DNA from: CAVONB01 sp963697205
Lineage (GTDB): Bacteria > Pseudomonadota > Alphaproteobacteria > Rhizobiales > Hyphomicrobiaceae
Direction of reading: 5' to 3'
Assembly (NCBI GenBank): GCA_963697205.1
Contig: CAVONB010000005.1
Span: forward strand, 145,753 to 209,752
Length of the DNA: 64,000 nt
Below are positions 51,849 through 60,157 of this stretch, piece by piece (positions within the stretch are counted from its first letter, which is position 1; every line of letters begins with the position of its first letter). Position numbers and translations under genes: made by a program. Under the pieces are notes generated by a model that saw only the letters and a list, made by a program, of their open reading frames with translations, made no database searches and was not told the DNA's origin.

Positions 51849-54245
51849 ATGGCCCAGCAAACCGCTACTCAGAAGGCGTTCCGTCTCGAGGAGGCAACTA
51901 TTGCCGAGATGCACGCCGCGATCAGAGGGGGCGAGATCACGGTCGTCGAAATCGTACAGCACTACATCGACCGCGCTCGAACCTACAACGGCGTCGCCAG
52001 TATGCTGGTGACCGAGGACGGCAATCCGGTGGCGGTGGGGCCTGGAACCGTGCGTGCCGGGGTACCGCTCAAGTTCCCGACGCAGACCGCCAAGGTCAGC
52101 GACATCTATCCAGACCTGGACAAGTATGAGGGCACCCCGCTCGAACTCGGCCGCATGGAGCCGACCGCATCGGATCCGAGCGTGCAGCAGCAGTACGGCA
52201 TGATCGTTGGCATCCCGAATGCCGGCCAGGTCAATGCGCTCTCGACGCTCAACATCCGTGGCGAGCGCTCGGTCACCTGCAAGGGCGAGTTCGACCGGCA
52301 TCCCTCGAAAGGCCCGCTGCCACCCGGTGCCCCGCCGGTGTGCGAATTCTTCCGTCAGCAGCCGGACGCGCTCGAGCGCGCCGCTGAGCTCGACGCCAAG
52401 TACGGCTGCAATCCCGATCTCGAGAAGATGCCGATGTATGGCGTCGTCTTCTCGTTCAAGGACCCATTCGACTGCAAGGACATGCGCTCGATGGGCGGCG
52501 CCGACGCCGCCTACGACATCGATTTCCCCGCGCGCGATCACATCCTGGTCGAGGCTCTGCGCGAGAAGGGCGCCATCATCTACGCCAAGGCTGTCAGCAC
52601 CGAATATAACGGCCGCGCTGGCGATCCCGGCGGCCAGCACAAGCCTGATAAAATCCTGCCGTCGACGCTCGGCTATCAGCGTACCACCTGGGGCGGCAAC
52701 CCCTCCAACGTTTACGACTCGACGCGTGCCGCCTCGCTCGGCTCCAGCTCTGGCTCGGCCGTTTCGGTCAGCGCCAACCTCGTCATGGCGAGTCTCGGCG
52801 AGGAGACGCGCGCGTCCACGCGCGGGCCGACCAACCACAACTCGGTGGCGCTGATCCTGCCGCACAAGGCGATGATCAGCTTCGACGGCGGCGCCATCGG
52901 CGCCGATATCTACTGCGACCGTACCGGCGTCATGTGCCGCTCGATCGTCGACTGCGCCAAGGTGCTCGACGCGCTGCGCAATCCCGACGGCGGCTACTAC
53001 GACCCGCGCGATCCCTTCACCACGGTGCCGCGGGCCTCGATCATTTCGACGCCATTCCAGAGCCACGCCATCCCTAACGGCGCCAAGGGTGCGCTGAAGG
53101 GTATGCGCATCGGCGTCGTGCGCGAGTCGATGGTCTACCCGGAGGGATCCAAGACCGAGAAGCCGATCGTCATGGCGGCGGTCAAGGAGGTCAAGGAGAT
53201 GCTGGGCAAGCATCTCGGCGCCACGCTCGTTGAGTTGACCGACCCGCTGTGGCAGCGAGATCCCGACCTCGAGGTGATGAAGGTCGACTTCCGCCGGGCG
53301 CTCGCCCAGCTAATCCCCATATTCATGCCCGACATCCTGTTCCGGCTCGGCAAGGACGGCCAGCCGGTCTACAAGGAGGTGGCCGAAGCAATCGAGCCGA
53401 CCATCTTCATGCCGGGCTCGATGCCGAGCCTCGCCTCGCCCAACGTAGCCGCCGGTGCCACGGCCGCGCTCGAGCCACCCAAGGTGTTCGGCTCGGGCAA
53501 GATGAAGCCGATCGACTATTGCGTGGCGCTGGCCGAGGGAAGGATCGAGCCGCCCAAGAATCTCGATATCGGCACCATCCAGGAGCAGGAGCTCTCCACC
53601 ACCTTCCGCTTCCACATCAACCAATACCTGATGCGGCGCGCCAAGGACTGGGCCGACAAGGGCTACAAGGAGACGCTGGTCGATTTTGCCCAGCTCAACA
53701 AGCGCTCCAAGTTCTGGGGTGACGATCAGCGTTCCGCGTTCCTCAACTGGGACGACCTCGCGGATATGCGCAACCGTCCGGACGGTCGCCAGGGCGTCAA
53801 CGAGCGCGTCATGCTCCGCGAGCTGCTGCGCCGCGTCGACATGATGGTGATCTACGAGAACAAGCTCGATGCGCTGGTGCGCCTGCATTCGCCCTGGCCG
53901 CCGGGCAAGATCGGAAATGCGCACCAGCCGCGAGGCGGCATGCACAATCTGACTTGGGAATCATTTTATGGTCCGAATGCAGGGTTGACCGAGGTGCTGA
54001 TCCCCGCCGGCTACGTCGACACGGCCTACGACCCCATCTTCAAGCTGGCGCCCGATCGCAAGAGCTACGTGCCGGCGCCGTCGGACACGCCGACCAAGGC
54101 CATTCCCCCGGGATTGCCGTTTTCGCTGGTGTTCCGCGTCGATCCTGGCCGCGAGGACGTGGTGCTGAAGATCGCCGCAGCCTACGAGGCGGCTTCCAAA
54201 CGGCGCGTGCCGCCGCCGGCTTTGGGGCCGATCCCGCGCAAGTAG
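51849..54245 (+). CDS. Large amidase-signature (AS) family hydrolase
   Basis: 798 residues, about 300 longer than a typical amidase. The AS core retains the Ser-cisSer-Lys elements: Lys in 'VVFSFKDPFDCKDM', 'AASLGSSSGSAVSVSANLVM' with the cis-Ser, and 'LGEETRASTRGPTNHNSVAL' with the nucleophile Ser (replacing the usual 'T-GGS'). Extra segments lie between residues ~50-190 and in the C-terminal 250. No signal peptide is evident, so it is probably cytoplasmic. It hydrolyses an amide of unknown identity; the size and altered signature mark a separate AS subfamily. Confidence 0.87.
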   Translation: MAQQTATQKAFRLEEATIAEMHAAIRGGEITVVEIVQHYIDRARTYNGVASMLVTEDGNPVAVGPGTVRAGVPLKFPTQTAKVSDIYPDLDKYEGTPLELGRMEPTASDPSVQQQYGMIVGIPNAGQVNALSTLNIRGERSVTCKGEFDRHPSKGPLPPGAPPVCEFFRQQPDALERAAELDAKYGCNPDLEKMPMYGVVFSFKDPFDCKDMRSMGGADAAYDIDFPARDHILVEALREKGAIIYAKAVSTEYNGRAGDPGGQHKPDKILPSTLGYQRTTWGGNPSNVYDSTRAASLGSSSGSAVSVSANLVMASLGEETRASTRGPTNHNSVALILPHKAMISFDGGAIGADIYCDRTGVMCRSIVDCAKVLDALRNPDGGYYDPRDPFTTVPRASIISTPFQSHAIPNGAKGALKGMRIGVVRESMVYPEGSKTEKPIVMAAVKEVKEMLGKHLGATLVELTDPLWQRDPDLEVMKVDFRRALAQLIPIFMPDILFRLGKDGQPVYKEVAEAIEPTIFMPGSMPSLASPNVAAGATAALEPPKVFGSGKMKPIDYCVALAEGRIEPPKNLDIGTIQEQELSTTFRFHINQYLMRRAKDWADKGYKETLVDFAQLNKRSKFWGDDQRSAFLNWDDLADMRNRPDGRQGVNERVMLRELLRRVDMMVIYENKLDALVRLHSPWPPGKIGNAHQPRGGMHNLTWESFYGPNAGLTEVLIPAGYVDTAYDPIFKLAPDRKSYVPAPSDTPTKAIPPGLPFSLVFRVDPGREDVVLKIAAAYEAASKRRVPPPALGPIPRK

Positions 54246-54389
54246 CGGTGCGAAGCGATGCCTCGGTGGGTGCAGACAGTCATGCTTGTTGGATCAGTGA
54301 GGATCTGTTGCGTCAGGCAGACCTATTGAATGAGCCCTCTGGCGAGCCATGGAACATTGCCTGCACAACAAGCGATGGACTCGTTTCTC

Positions 54390-55757
54390 ATGAATGCTTC
54401 TGACATCTCCCCACCGCTCACCTTCAGCGATCAAGCGGCGAAATTCCTGATCGGGGCTGACACACCGCGAGAGTTCCTGGAGCGCTGCATCGCCGTGATC
54501 GAAAGGCGGGAGCCCGAGCTACAGGCATTCGTCACGCTCGATCTCATCGCAGCGCGCCGTGCGGCCGATGCAGCGAGCGCGCGATACAAGGCCGGAATAC
54601 CCCTCTCGGTCATCGATGGCCTGCCGATCGCACTGAAGGACATCATCGACACCAGAGACATGCCAACGGAGTGCGGGAGTCCGATCTACAAGGGGCACCG
54701 CGCAGATCGCGATGCTCCGGTCGCAGCCGCGCTGCGCCGCGGCGGAGCGATCATCGTCGGAAAGACCGCCACAACCGAATTCGCCTTCGGACAGATAACG
54801 CAGACTCGCAATCCGTTCGATTTGCGCCGCACACCGGGAACCTCGTCCAGCGGCTCGGCTGCCGCTATCGGGGCCGGCATGCTTCCCGTCGCCATTGGCA
54901 CGCAGCTCATGTCCTCAGTCATGCGGCCGGCCAGCTATTGTGGACACATCGGGGTGAAGCCGACGTACGGCGTCATCCGGCAAGCCGGCATCCATCCATT
55001 CTCGCCGTCTGGCGAGCATGTCGGCGTTCATGCTGCGACGCTCGGCGACGCCTGGACCGTGCTCCGCTACCTGTCACGGGAAGCGGGCCCCGTACCGGGC
55101 TCGCATGGATTGAGCGGGCCGCCGTCCTTTCCACCTGCTCGGCAACCGAAGCGACTTATGCGCTTCTACACGCCAGGCTGGGATCTGGCTGACACGACGG
55201 TCAGGTCCGCGCTCGAGGGCGCCCTGAACAGGCTTTCCCAAGCCGGCGTCGAAATTCTGGAGGCGACGAGCACTCCCGTGCTTCAGGCGGTGGAGGACGA
55301 CTTCGCACGCGCCGATTGGTGCATCGCCGAGATCGCGGCATTCGAGATGCGATGGCCCTTCTTCGAGTACGAGGCCGCAGGCCACGCGTTCCATCCCCAA
55401 ATCGCCCGCATGCTGAGGCGCGCGCACGACATCACGTTGGAAGACTATCACGCGGCCTTGGATTTCAAGGCGGCGTTTCGCGCGCGCCTCCTGGCGGCAC
55501 GGGAGCTGGTCGATGGGTTCGTAGGCCTGACTGCTCCGGAAGTGGCACCCGTCGGTCTCGAGAACATTGGTCATCCCGTGATGTGCTCACCGGCTACATG
55601 CGCCGGTGCGCCTTCGCTGACACTACCGCTCCTCAAGGCACATGACCTGCCGCTGGGTTTGCAACTGATCGGCTTCCATGGCGCGGACGCGCAGCTCTTC
55701 TCACAGGCGAGCTGGATCCGCGGGGCGTTTTCGCGACCAGCTGTCGACGCAGCATGA
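54390..55757 (+). CDS. Amidase-signature family hydrolase
   Basis: 455 residues from the ATG at 54390; in-frame ATGs at 54330 and 54375 are alternatives. The AS core has Lys in 'GLPIALKDIIDTRDMPTECG', the Gly/Ser-rich region 'RTPGTSSSGSAAAIGAGMLP' and the nucleophile segment 'AIGTQLMSSVMRPASYCG', as in allophanate-hydrolase-like and aryl-acylamidase-type enzymes. The residue before the nucleophile motif ('QLMSSV' instead of 'QTGGSV') is unusual. It follows the large amidase by ~140 bases and is 22 bases from the M20 hydrolase, so the three are likely one operon. Confidence 0.88.
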   Translation: MNASDISPPLTFSDQAAKFLIGADTPREFLERCIAVIERREPELQAFVTLDLIAARRAADAASARYKAGIPLSVIDGLPIALKDIIDTRDMPTECGSPIYKGHRADRDAPVAAALRRGGAIIVGKTATTEFAFGQITQTRNPFDLRRTPGTSSSGSAAAIGAGMLPVAIGTQLMSSVMRPASYCGHIGVKPTYGVIRQAGIHPFSPSGEHVGVHAATLGDAWTVLRYLSREAGPVPGSHGLSGPPSFPPARQPKRLMRFYTPGWDLADTTVRSALEGALNRLSQAGVEILEATSTPVLQAVEDDFARADWCIAEIAAFEMRWPFFEYEAAGHAFHPQIARMLRRAHDITLEDYHAALDFKAAFRARLLAARELVDGFVGLTAPEVAPVGLENIGHPVMCSPATCAGAPSLTLPLLKAHDLPLGLQLIGFHGADAQLFSQASWIRGAFSRPAVDAA

Positions 55758-55779
55758 TGGTCTTCACTTGGGGCGGCAC

Positions 55780-57015
55780 ATGACGAGCAAGATCGAGATC
55801 GATGCGGGCTTGGTCGAGCGTTACATCATGCAGCTGGCCCGCTTCGGGGCCTGGGGCGAGACCGGCGTATGGCGCCCTGTTTATACGCCGGAGTGGGTAG
55901 CGGCTCGCGATCAGTTCATTGCCTGGTGCCGTGAGGCAGAACTCGACGTCCGGATGGACGCTGTCGGAAACGTCTGGGGGAAACTGCCGGGTCGTGAAGG
56001 AGGCAAGAGCATCGTCAGCGGCTCGCACATCGACTCCCAGAAGCCCGGCGGGCGTTACGACGGTGCGCTCGGTGCTATAGGCGCACTGATCGCGATACGT
56101 GCGCTCAAGGAACAGTTCGGTCAGCCCCTGCGCACGCTCGAGGCGGTTGCCTTGTGCGAGGAGGAATCGAGCCGGTTCGCTGCCAATTTCTGGGGATCGC
56201 GTGCCGTCATCGGCAATATCAAGCCGGGGGATCCGGAACGCATCGTCAACGCAGAGGGCGAGACGATCGCTGGCGCCATGCGCGCGATCGGCCTCGATCC
56301 CGATCGGAGCGGCGAGGCGAAGCGGGACGACATCGAATCGTTCCTGGAGTTGCACATCGAGCAGGGGCCGGTGCTCGAGCAAGCCGGACTGCCGGTCGCG
56401 GTCGTCAGCGGAATTACGGGCTTCAGGCTCTATCGCGTGACGCTGACGGGTGTCGCCAACCATGCCGGTGCCTTCCCGATGGACATGCGGCGTGATCCAA
56501 TGGCCGGCTTCTCCGAGATCGCTGGCAACATCATCGATACGGCCCACCGCCTGGGTCGCCCTTATGTCGCGACTGTAGGTCAAATCTCCGTGGACCCCAA
56601 CCAGCCGACGATCATTCCGGGCAAGGTCGAGTTCACGATCGACGCCCGGCACGCCGAGCCCGTATCCCACCATCGTCTGCTCGACACGATCGAGTGCCTG
56701 ATGCGTGAAGTCGCCAGCCGGCGCAACCTGGGTATCGACTGGCGGGTGGCTGCGGACCACGCTCCCTGTCTCAGCGATCCCGGGATTCTGCAGGCATTGA
56801 CAGCAGGCGCAGCCGAGCAGGACGTGCCGATTTCAACCATGACCAGCGGCGCGGCCCACGATACCCAGCAGATGGCGAAGATCGCCAAGGTCGCCATGAT
56901 CTTCGTGCGATCGAAGGACGGCCGTAGTCACACGCCTGAGGAGTTTTCCTCTGTGGAGGACATGGTGGCTGGTATCAAGGTGTTGGCGGCCGGACTGCAC
57001 AAGCTGGCCTATTGA
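55780..57015 (+). CDS. M20-family N-carbamoyl amino acid hydrolase / allantoate amidohydrolase
   Basis: 411 residues from the ATG at 55780. Metal ligands of the family: His83 in 'IVSGSHIDSQKPG', Asp94 in 'GGRYDGALG', Glu128-Glu129 in 'VALCEEESSRFAANF', a His in 'LELHIEQGP' and another in 'SGAAHDTQQMAKI'. The dimerisation domain has 'GFRLYRVTLTGVANHAGAFP' with its substrate-binding His/Asn. The length and motifs match hydantoinase/carbamoylase (AAM) enzymes, which release CO2 and ammonia from a ureido group. In this cluster it should act on a ureido acid made by ring opening. Confidence 0.93.
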   Translation: MTSKIEIDAGLVERYIMQLARFGAWGETGVWRPVYTPEWVAARDQFIAWCREAELDVRMDAVGNVWGKLPGREGGKSIVSGSHIDSQKPGGRYDGALGAIGALIAIRALKEQFGQPLRTLEAVALCEEESSRFAANFWGSRAVIGNIKPGDPERIVNAEGETIAGAMRAIGLDPDRSGEAKRDDIESFLELHIEQGPVLEQAGLPVAVVSGITGFRLYRVTLTGVANHAGAFPMDMRRDPMAGFSEIAGNIIDTAHRLGRPYVATVGQISVDPNQPTIIPGKVEFTIDARHAEPVSHHRLLDTIECLMREVASRRNLGIDWRVAADHAPCLSDPGILQALTAGAAEQDVPISTMTSGAAHDTQQMAKIAKVAMIFVRSKDGRSHTPEEFSSVEDMVAGIKVLAAGLHKLAY

Positions 57016-57253
57016 CCGGGCTTTCTCCTGATCCTAAACGCCTGCGACCCCAAGGGCGACTTCAAACGCCCGGCTACGCGCCGACTTCGAGCCCCTTCGA
57101 GCACTGCCGACGACAGCGCAGAAGCACGTTTCCCGGCACCTCCTCAGCTGATGTCCCAGCCTTTGCTGTCGGTGTCGGGGCCGCAGCTTGGGGCTGAGGA
57201 TCGGCAGCGTGCTCGACTTCGATCCTATGGCGGTAGAGGGCTCGGCGTCGTAC

Positions 57254-57709
57254 TCACTCCGCTGCCTGTTTCTTGGCGGCTTCCGACTTCGCATGGTGTG
57301 AATCCGGAGGGATTTCGACCAGCTCGATGACCAGTCCGCCGGTCGATCTCGGATCCAGAAAGGCGATGCGCGTGCCGCCATGGCCGATACGCGGCTTCTC
57401 GTCCCGCAACACCACACCCCGGCTCTTCAGCTCAACGAGTGCCGCCTCTATGTCGTCGACTTCAAGGCAGAGGTGGTAAAGGCCCTCACCGCGGTCGGTG
57501 ATCCAATCGTTTATCGTGCTATCGGGCCGGTCCGATTGCAGCAGCTCCAGATAGGTCTCGCCCACCGGATACATGGCGATCTTGCTGCCGCTGACCGGGT
57601 TCTCCTCCTCATATTCCATCTCGATGCCGAGCTTCGTCTCGAAGATTTCCCGCATGGCAGGAATGCTCTTGACCGCAATGGCAACGTGCTCGATGCGCTT
57701 GATCTTCAT
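57254..57709 (-). CDS. VOC family protein (methylmalonyl-CoA epimerase-like)
   Basis: 151 residues from the ATG at 57709; the open frame runs far upstream but without family content. VOC/glyoxalase fold with paired metal-ligand motifs: 'KRIEHVAIAVKSIPAMREIF', 'ETYLELLQS', 'GLYHLCLEVDDIEAALVELK' and 'IELVEIPP'. The spacing of His-Glu-His-Glu matches methylmalonyl-CoA epimerase, although the family is broad. It may complete a propanoate- or malonate-type branch of the pathway. Opposite strand to the flanking genes. Confidence 0.88.
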   Translation of the reverse strand: MKIKRIEHVAIAVKSIPAMREIFETKLGIEMEYEEENPVSGSKIAMYPVGETYLELLQSDRPDSTINDWITDRGEGLYHLCLEVDDIEAALVELKSRGVVLRDEKPRIGHGGTRIAFLDPRSTGGLVIELVEIPPDSHHAKSEAAKKQAAE

Positions 57710-58032
57710 GGGTGCGATCCTCTGCGAATGCTGGGTCATGAGATGCGATGTCCGAGACTGCCACTGCGCGGCGGGGATCGGCAAGCGTGGAAGGCATGCC
57801 GCGCGACGCCGTGGGTATGGCCAAGCCCCCTTTCTCGATGTGGCGCTAGCCTCTGTCGGCCCCCTTGGGAAGCGCGCCACATCACCTGACGTGCGATAGC
57901 ATTGCGCCCGGCACGTTGATATCGCAGTCTGAAGAGCGGTCATCGATGAGCATCGATCCATCGCAATGCGATGAGGTGTAGGTCTCACGCCGTCAAGTAT
58001 CATCGCGCCGCAGTTATTGAGGGCCACGAACC
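57710..58032. other. Divergent intergenic region, VOC / RutA-like gene
   Basis: About 320 bases between the minus-strand VOC gene and the plus-strand RutA-like gene. No coding frame; promoters for both should lie here. No repeat was recognised. Confidence 0.4.
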
Positions 58033-59115
58033 ATGCAACTCGGCATCTTCCTTCCAATCGGCAATAATGGCTGGCTTATCAGCACGACGTCACCGCAGTT
58101 CATGCCGACGTTCGAGCTCAATCGCACGATCATCGAGAAGGCTGAGCGGTTTGGCTTCGATTTCGCGCTGTCAATGATCAAGCTGCACGGTTTCGGCGGA
58201 CCGTCACAGTTCTGGGATCACAACCTCGAATCCTTCACCCTGATGGCGGGCCTTGCCGCCGTTACGAGCCGCATCCAGCTGTTCGCTACTTGTGCCGTGC
58301 TCACCATGCCACCGCCGATCGCAGCACGCATGGCGGTGACGATTGACGACATTTCGCGCGGCCGGTTTGGCCTCAACATCATCTCTGGCTGGCAGCGGCG
58401 GGAATACAGCCAGATGGGGATCTGGCCAGGAGCCGAGCATTACAAACGCCGTTACGAGTATTGCGGCGAGTACGTTTCAATTATGCGCGAGCTCTGGGAA
58501 ACCGGGAGGTCGGATCTCAAGGGCACGTTCTTCACCATGGATGACTGCCGCCTCAGCCCCCGGCCGCCGGGCAGGATTCCAATCATCTGCGCGGGCCAGA
58601 GCGATGCCGGCACGCGCTTTGCAGCCCGGTACGCCGACTACAATTTCTGTGTCAGCTTCGGCGAAAACCAGCCCACCGCCGTGGCGCCGAGCGTGGCGCG
58701 TCTGGTAGCGGCAGCCAGTGAGGCCGAGCGCTCCTGTGGCGCCCTGGTCCTCATCATGGTCATCGCCGATGAGACGGACGAGTCCGCGCAAGCGAAATGG
58801 GAGCACTACAAGGCCGGCACGGACCACGAGGCGCTCGCCTACCGCGATGCGCAAGCCGCCGATGATCCGAGTCAGGAAACGTATACCTCACCCAGCCGGC
58901 TCAAGGTGTTGGGCGCCGACAAGCGGCCAACGAGCCACGGCGTGCTGATCGGCTCATACGCTTCGGTGGCGCGCATGCTCGATGAACTGGCGGAAGTCCC
59001 CGGCGTCCAGGGTGCGATGCTGACCTTTGACGATTTCGTCGTCGGCATGGAGCAGTTCGGAACGCGCATCCAGCCGCTGATGCGATGCCGCGCCAAGACG
59101 CTGAAAGCATCCTGA
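58033..59115 (+). CDS. RutA-like flavin monooxygenase (pyrimidine monooxygenase family)
   Basis: 360 residues, the RutA length. Long stretches match RutA closely: 'GIFLPIGNNGWLIST', 'ELNRTIIEKAERFGFDFALS', 'HNLESFTLMAGLAAVTSRIQ', 'RMAVTIDDISRGRFGLNIIS', 'RSDLKGTFFTMDDCRLSPRP' and 'IICAGQSDAGTRFAARYADY'. RutA uses FMNH2 and O2 to open the uracil ring through a peroxide-type intermediate, giving ureidoacrylate (per)acid. It is not beside rutB-G here but near amidases and a carbamoylase, so the substrate may be another cyclic amide. Converges on the OsmC-type gene. Confidence 0.9.
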   Translation: MQLGIFLPIGNNGWLISTTSPQFMPTFELNRTIIEKAERFGFDFALSMIKLHGFGGPSQFWDHNLESFTLMAGLAAVTSRIQLFATCAVLTMPPPIAARMAVTIDDISRGRFGLNIISGWQRREYSQMGIWPGAEHYKRRYEYCGEYVSIMRELWETGRSDLKGTFFTMDDCRLSPRPPGRIPIICAGQSDAGTRFAARYADYNFCVSFGENQPTAVAPSVARLVAAASEAERSCGALVLIMVIADETDESAQAKWEHYKAGTDHEALAYRDAQAADDPSQETYTSPSRLKVLGADKRPTSHGVLIGSYASVARMLDELAEVPGVQGAMLTFDDFVVGMEQFGTRIQPLMRCRAKTLKAS

Positions 59116-59132
59116 CCCCCGGCATCTACCAG

Positions 59133-59159
59133 AGGGTCGGGCCCTGCAGGCCCGACCCT
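59133..59159. terminator. GC-rich hairpin between convergent genes
   Basis: A perfect 11-bp stem AGGGTCGGGCC / GGCCCGACCCT with a CTGCA loop, 17 bases past the RutA-like stop and 18 bases past the OsmC stop. It lacks a T run; it probably serves as a bidirectional terminator or mRNA-end hairpin. Confidence 0.6.
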
Positions 59160-59177
59160 GGATTGCCCCCGACAAGA

Positions 59178-59762
59178 TCAATCGGCCGTCACGCCCGGGA
59201 TCGTGAACGGCTTGCCGTTAACCTCGATGGTCGAGTTGAGCGGCACGGCCTGCGTGATCAGGCTTTCAGCGAAGCAGCCGGCCTTGGCGTTCTTGATCAG
59301 ATGCGCAAGCTTGTCGGGCGGTGCGTCACTTTCGACGATCAGATGCGTATCGACGCCCTGCCAGGTGTTGAACACGGTGCCCTTGAGCACGGAGCCGCCG
59401 AGTGTCTTGCGGAAGCGGACGGTGCATTTGGCGTCCTTGATTTCCAGCTTCATCATGTGCGCGTACCGCGCAACCTGAGTGAGAAGTCAGAAACCGGTCG
59501 CCATGGCGAGGTAGGTCATCGGCGTCGGCGCGGTGTCCGTGCCGCCGATGACGGCAGGCTCATCGCTGATCACCTCGTACTTGCCGTAAAGACCGCGCTT
59601 CAGATGCATGTTGCCGGCGATCATCTCGCAGGCGACGGTCTGGTCGGTGGTGACGCCGCCCCTGGGCAACTCCGGCTTGTCGATGATGCGCTCGCCGGGC
59701 CTAGTCGGCATCGTAAAGAGGTCGATGGGCTTGTCGTCGTTGGTCGGCGGGTCGTCTGCCAT
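59178..59762 (-). CDS. OsmC-family peroxiredoxin with in-frame TGA read as selenocysteine (predicted)
   Basis: 194 residues from the ATG at 59762 if TGA at 59489-59487 is read as Sec92; otherwise two fragments (91 and 92 residues) that each encode half an OsmC domain. Before the TGA: 'GTDTAPTPMTYLAMATGF'; after it: 'LLTQVARYAHMMKLEIKDAK'. In OsmC/Ohr proteins the catalytic Cys sits in 'P...L..AL.GC....' exactly where the TGA falls, and the second Cys is present in 'NAKAGCFAES'. Nothing else is broken. A SECIS-like hairpin follows the TGA. Predicted role: reduction of organic hydroperoxides or peracids. Selenocysteine OsmC-like proteins are known in bacteria; selA/selB/selC are not in this window. 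Confidence 0.85.
59457..59489 (-). promoter_or_regulatory. Predicted bacterial SECIS element at the OsmC TGA
   Basis: Numbering from U of the UGA (59489) as 1: G15 G16, bulged U17, a stem 18-23 paired with 27-32 (UGCGCG/CGCGCA), G16-C33 below the bulge, and an apical loop G24-U25-A26. E. coli fdhF has GGUUGC at 15-20, the bulged U at 17 and loop GU at 23-24. Here GGUUGC is also at 15-20 and the loop GU is one base later. This is the arrangement SelB recognises. Confidence 0.8.
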
Positions 59763-60157
59763 GGCGTATCTCCGCTGCTGCCTAGGTGTCGGAAGCCCAA
59801 TCGTAGTGCGCCACGGTCGTGGTGTCCTACTTTACGCGTAGGCGTGGGCGGCCAGACCGGAACGGCGGGCCCTGACCCGACGAACTCCCGACGACGATGT
59901 CCGCTTGCCGGGCTGCTGCGGTGAAGTCCAAAGCCTCACGATACCACCGCTGCCGCGGCGCGGACGATGTCGGCAAAACCCTGCACGTCGAACGGAGACC
60001 TGCCCCGCCCACCGCAACTGCTCAGGACCGCTCAGGGTCAGAATCGACGGGCGGTAACCATTGGATGGAAGAAGCAGGCCGAAACCGGCCATCAGATCAG
60101 CAAGTTAGGCCGAGCGAAGCGCATGCTCGACTGTCTCTCAAAACAAGGAGACAGAAC
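59763..60157. other. Non-coding stretch between OsmC gene and integrase
   Basis: About 395 bases. No coding frame is credible. It holds the promoter region of the OsmC gene on the minus strand and ends in 'AAGGAGA', the ribosome-binding site for the integrase start at 60158. No attachment-site repeat was recognised. Confidence 0.4.

Noticed and set aside
51825..53213. Minus-strand 462-residue frame opposite the large amidase
   Set aside because: His/Asp/Arg-rich shadow of the amidase gene.
59178..59762. Reading the OsmC locus as two separate small genes or a simple pseudogene
   Set aside because: Each half alone lacks an OsmC fold, the TGA sits at the catalytic Cys site, and a SECIS-like hairpin follows it.
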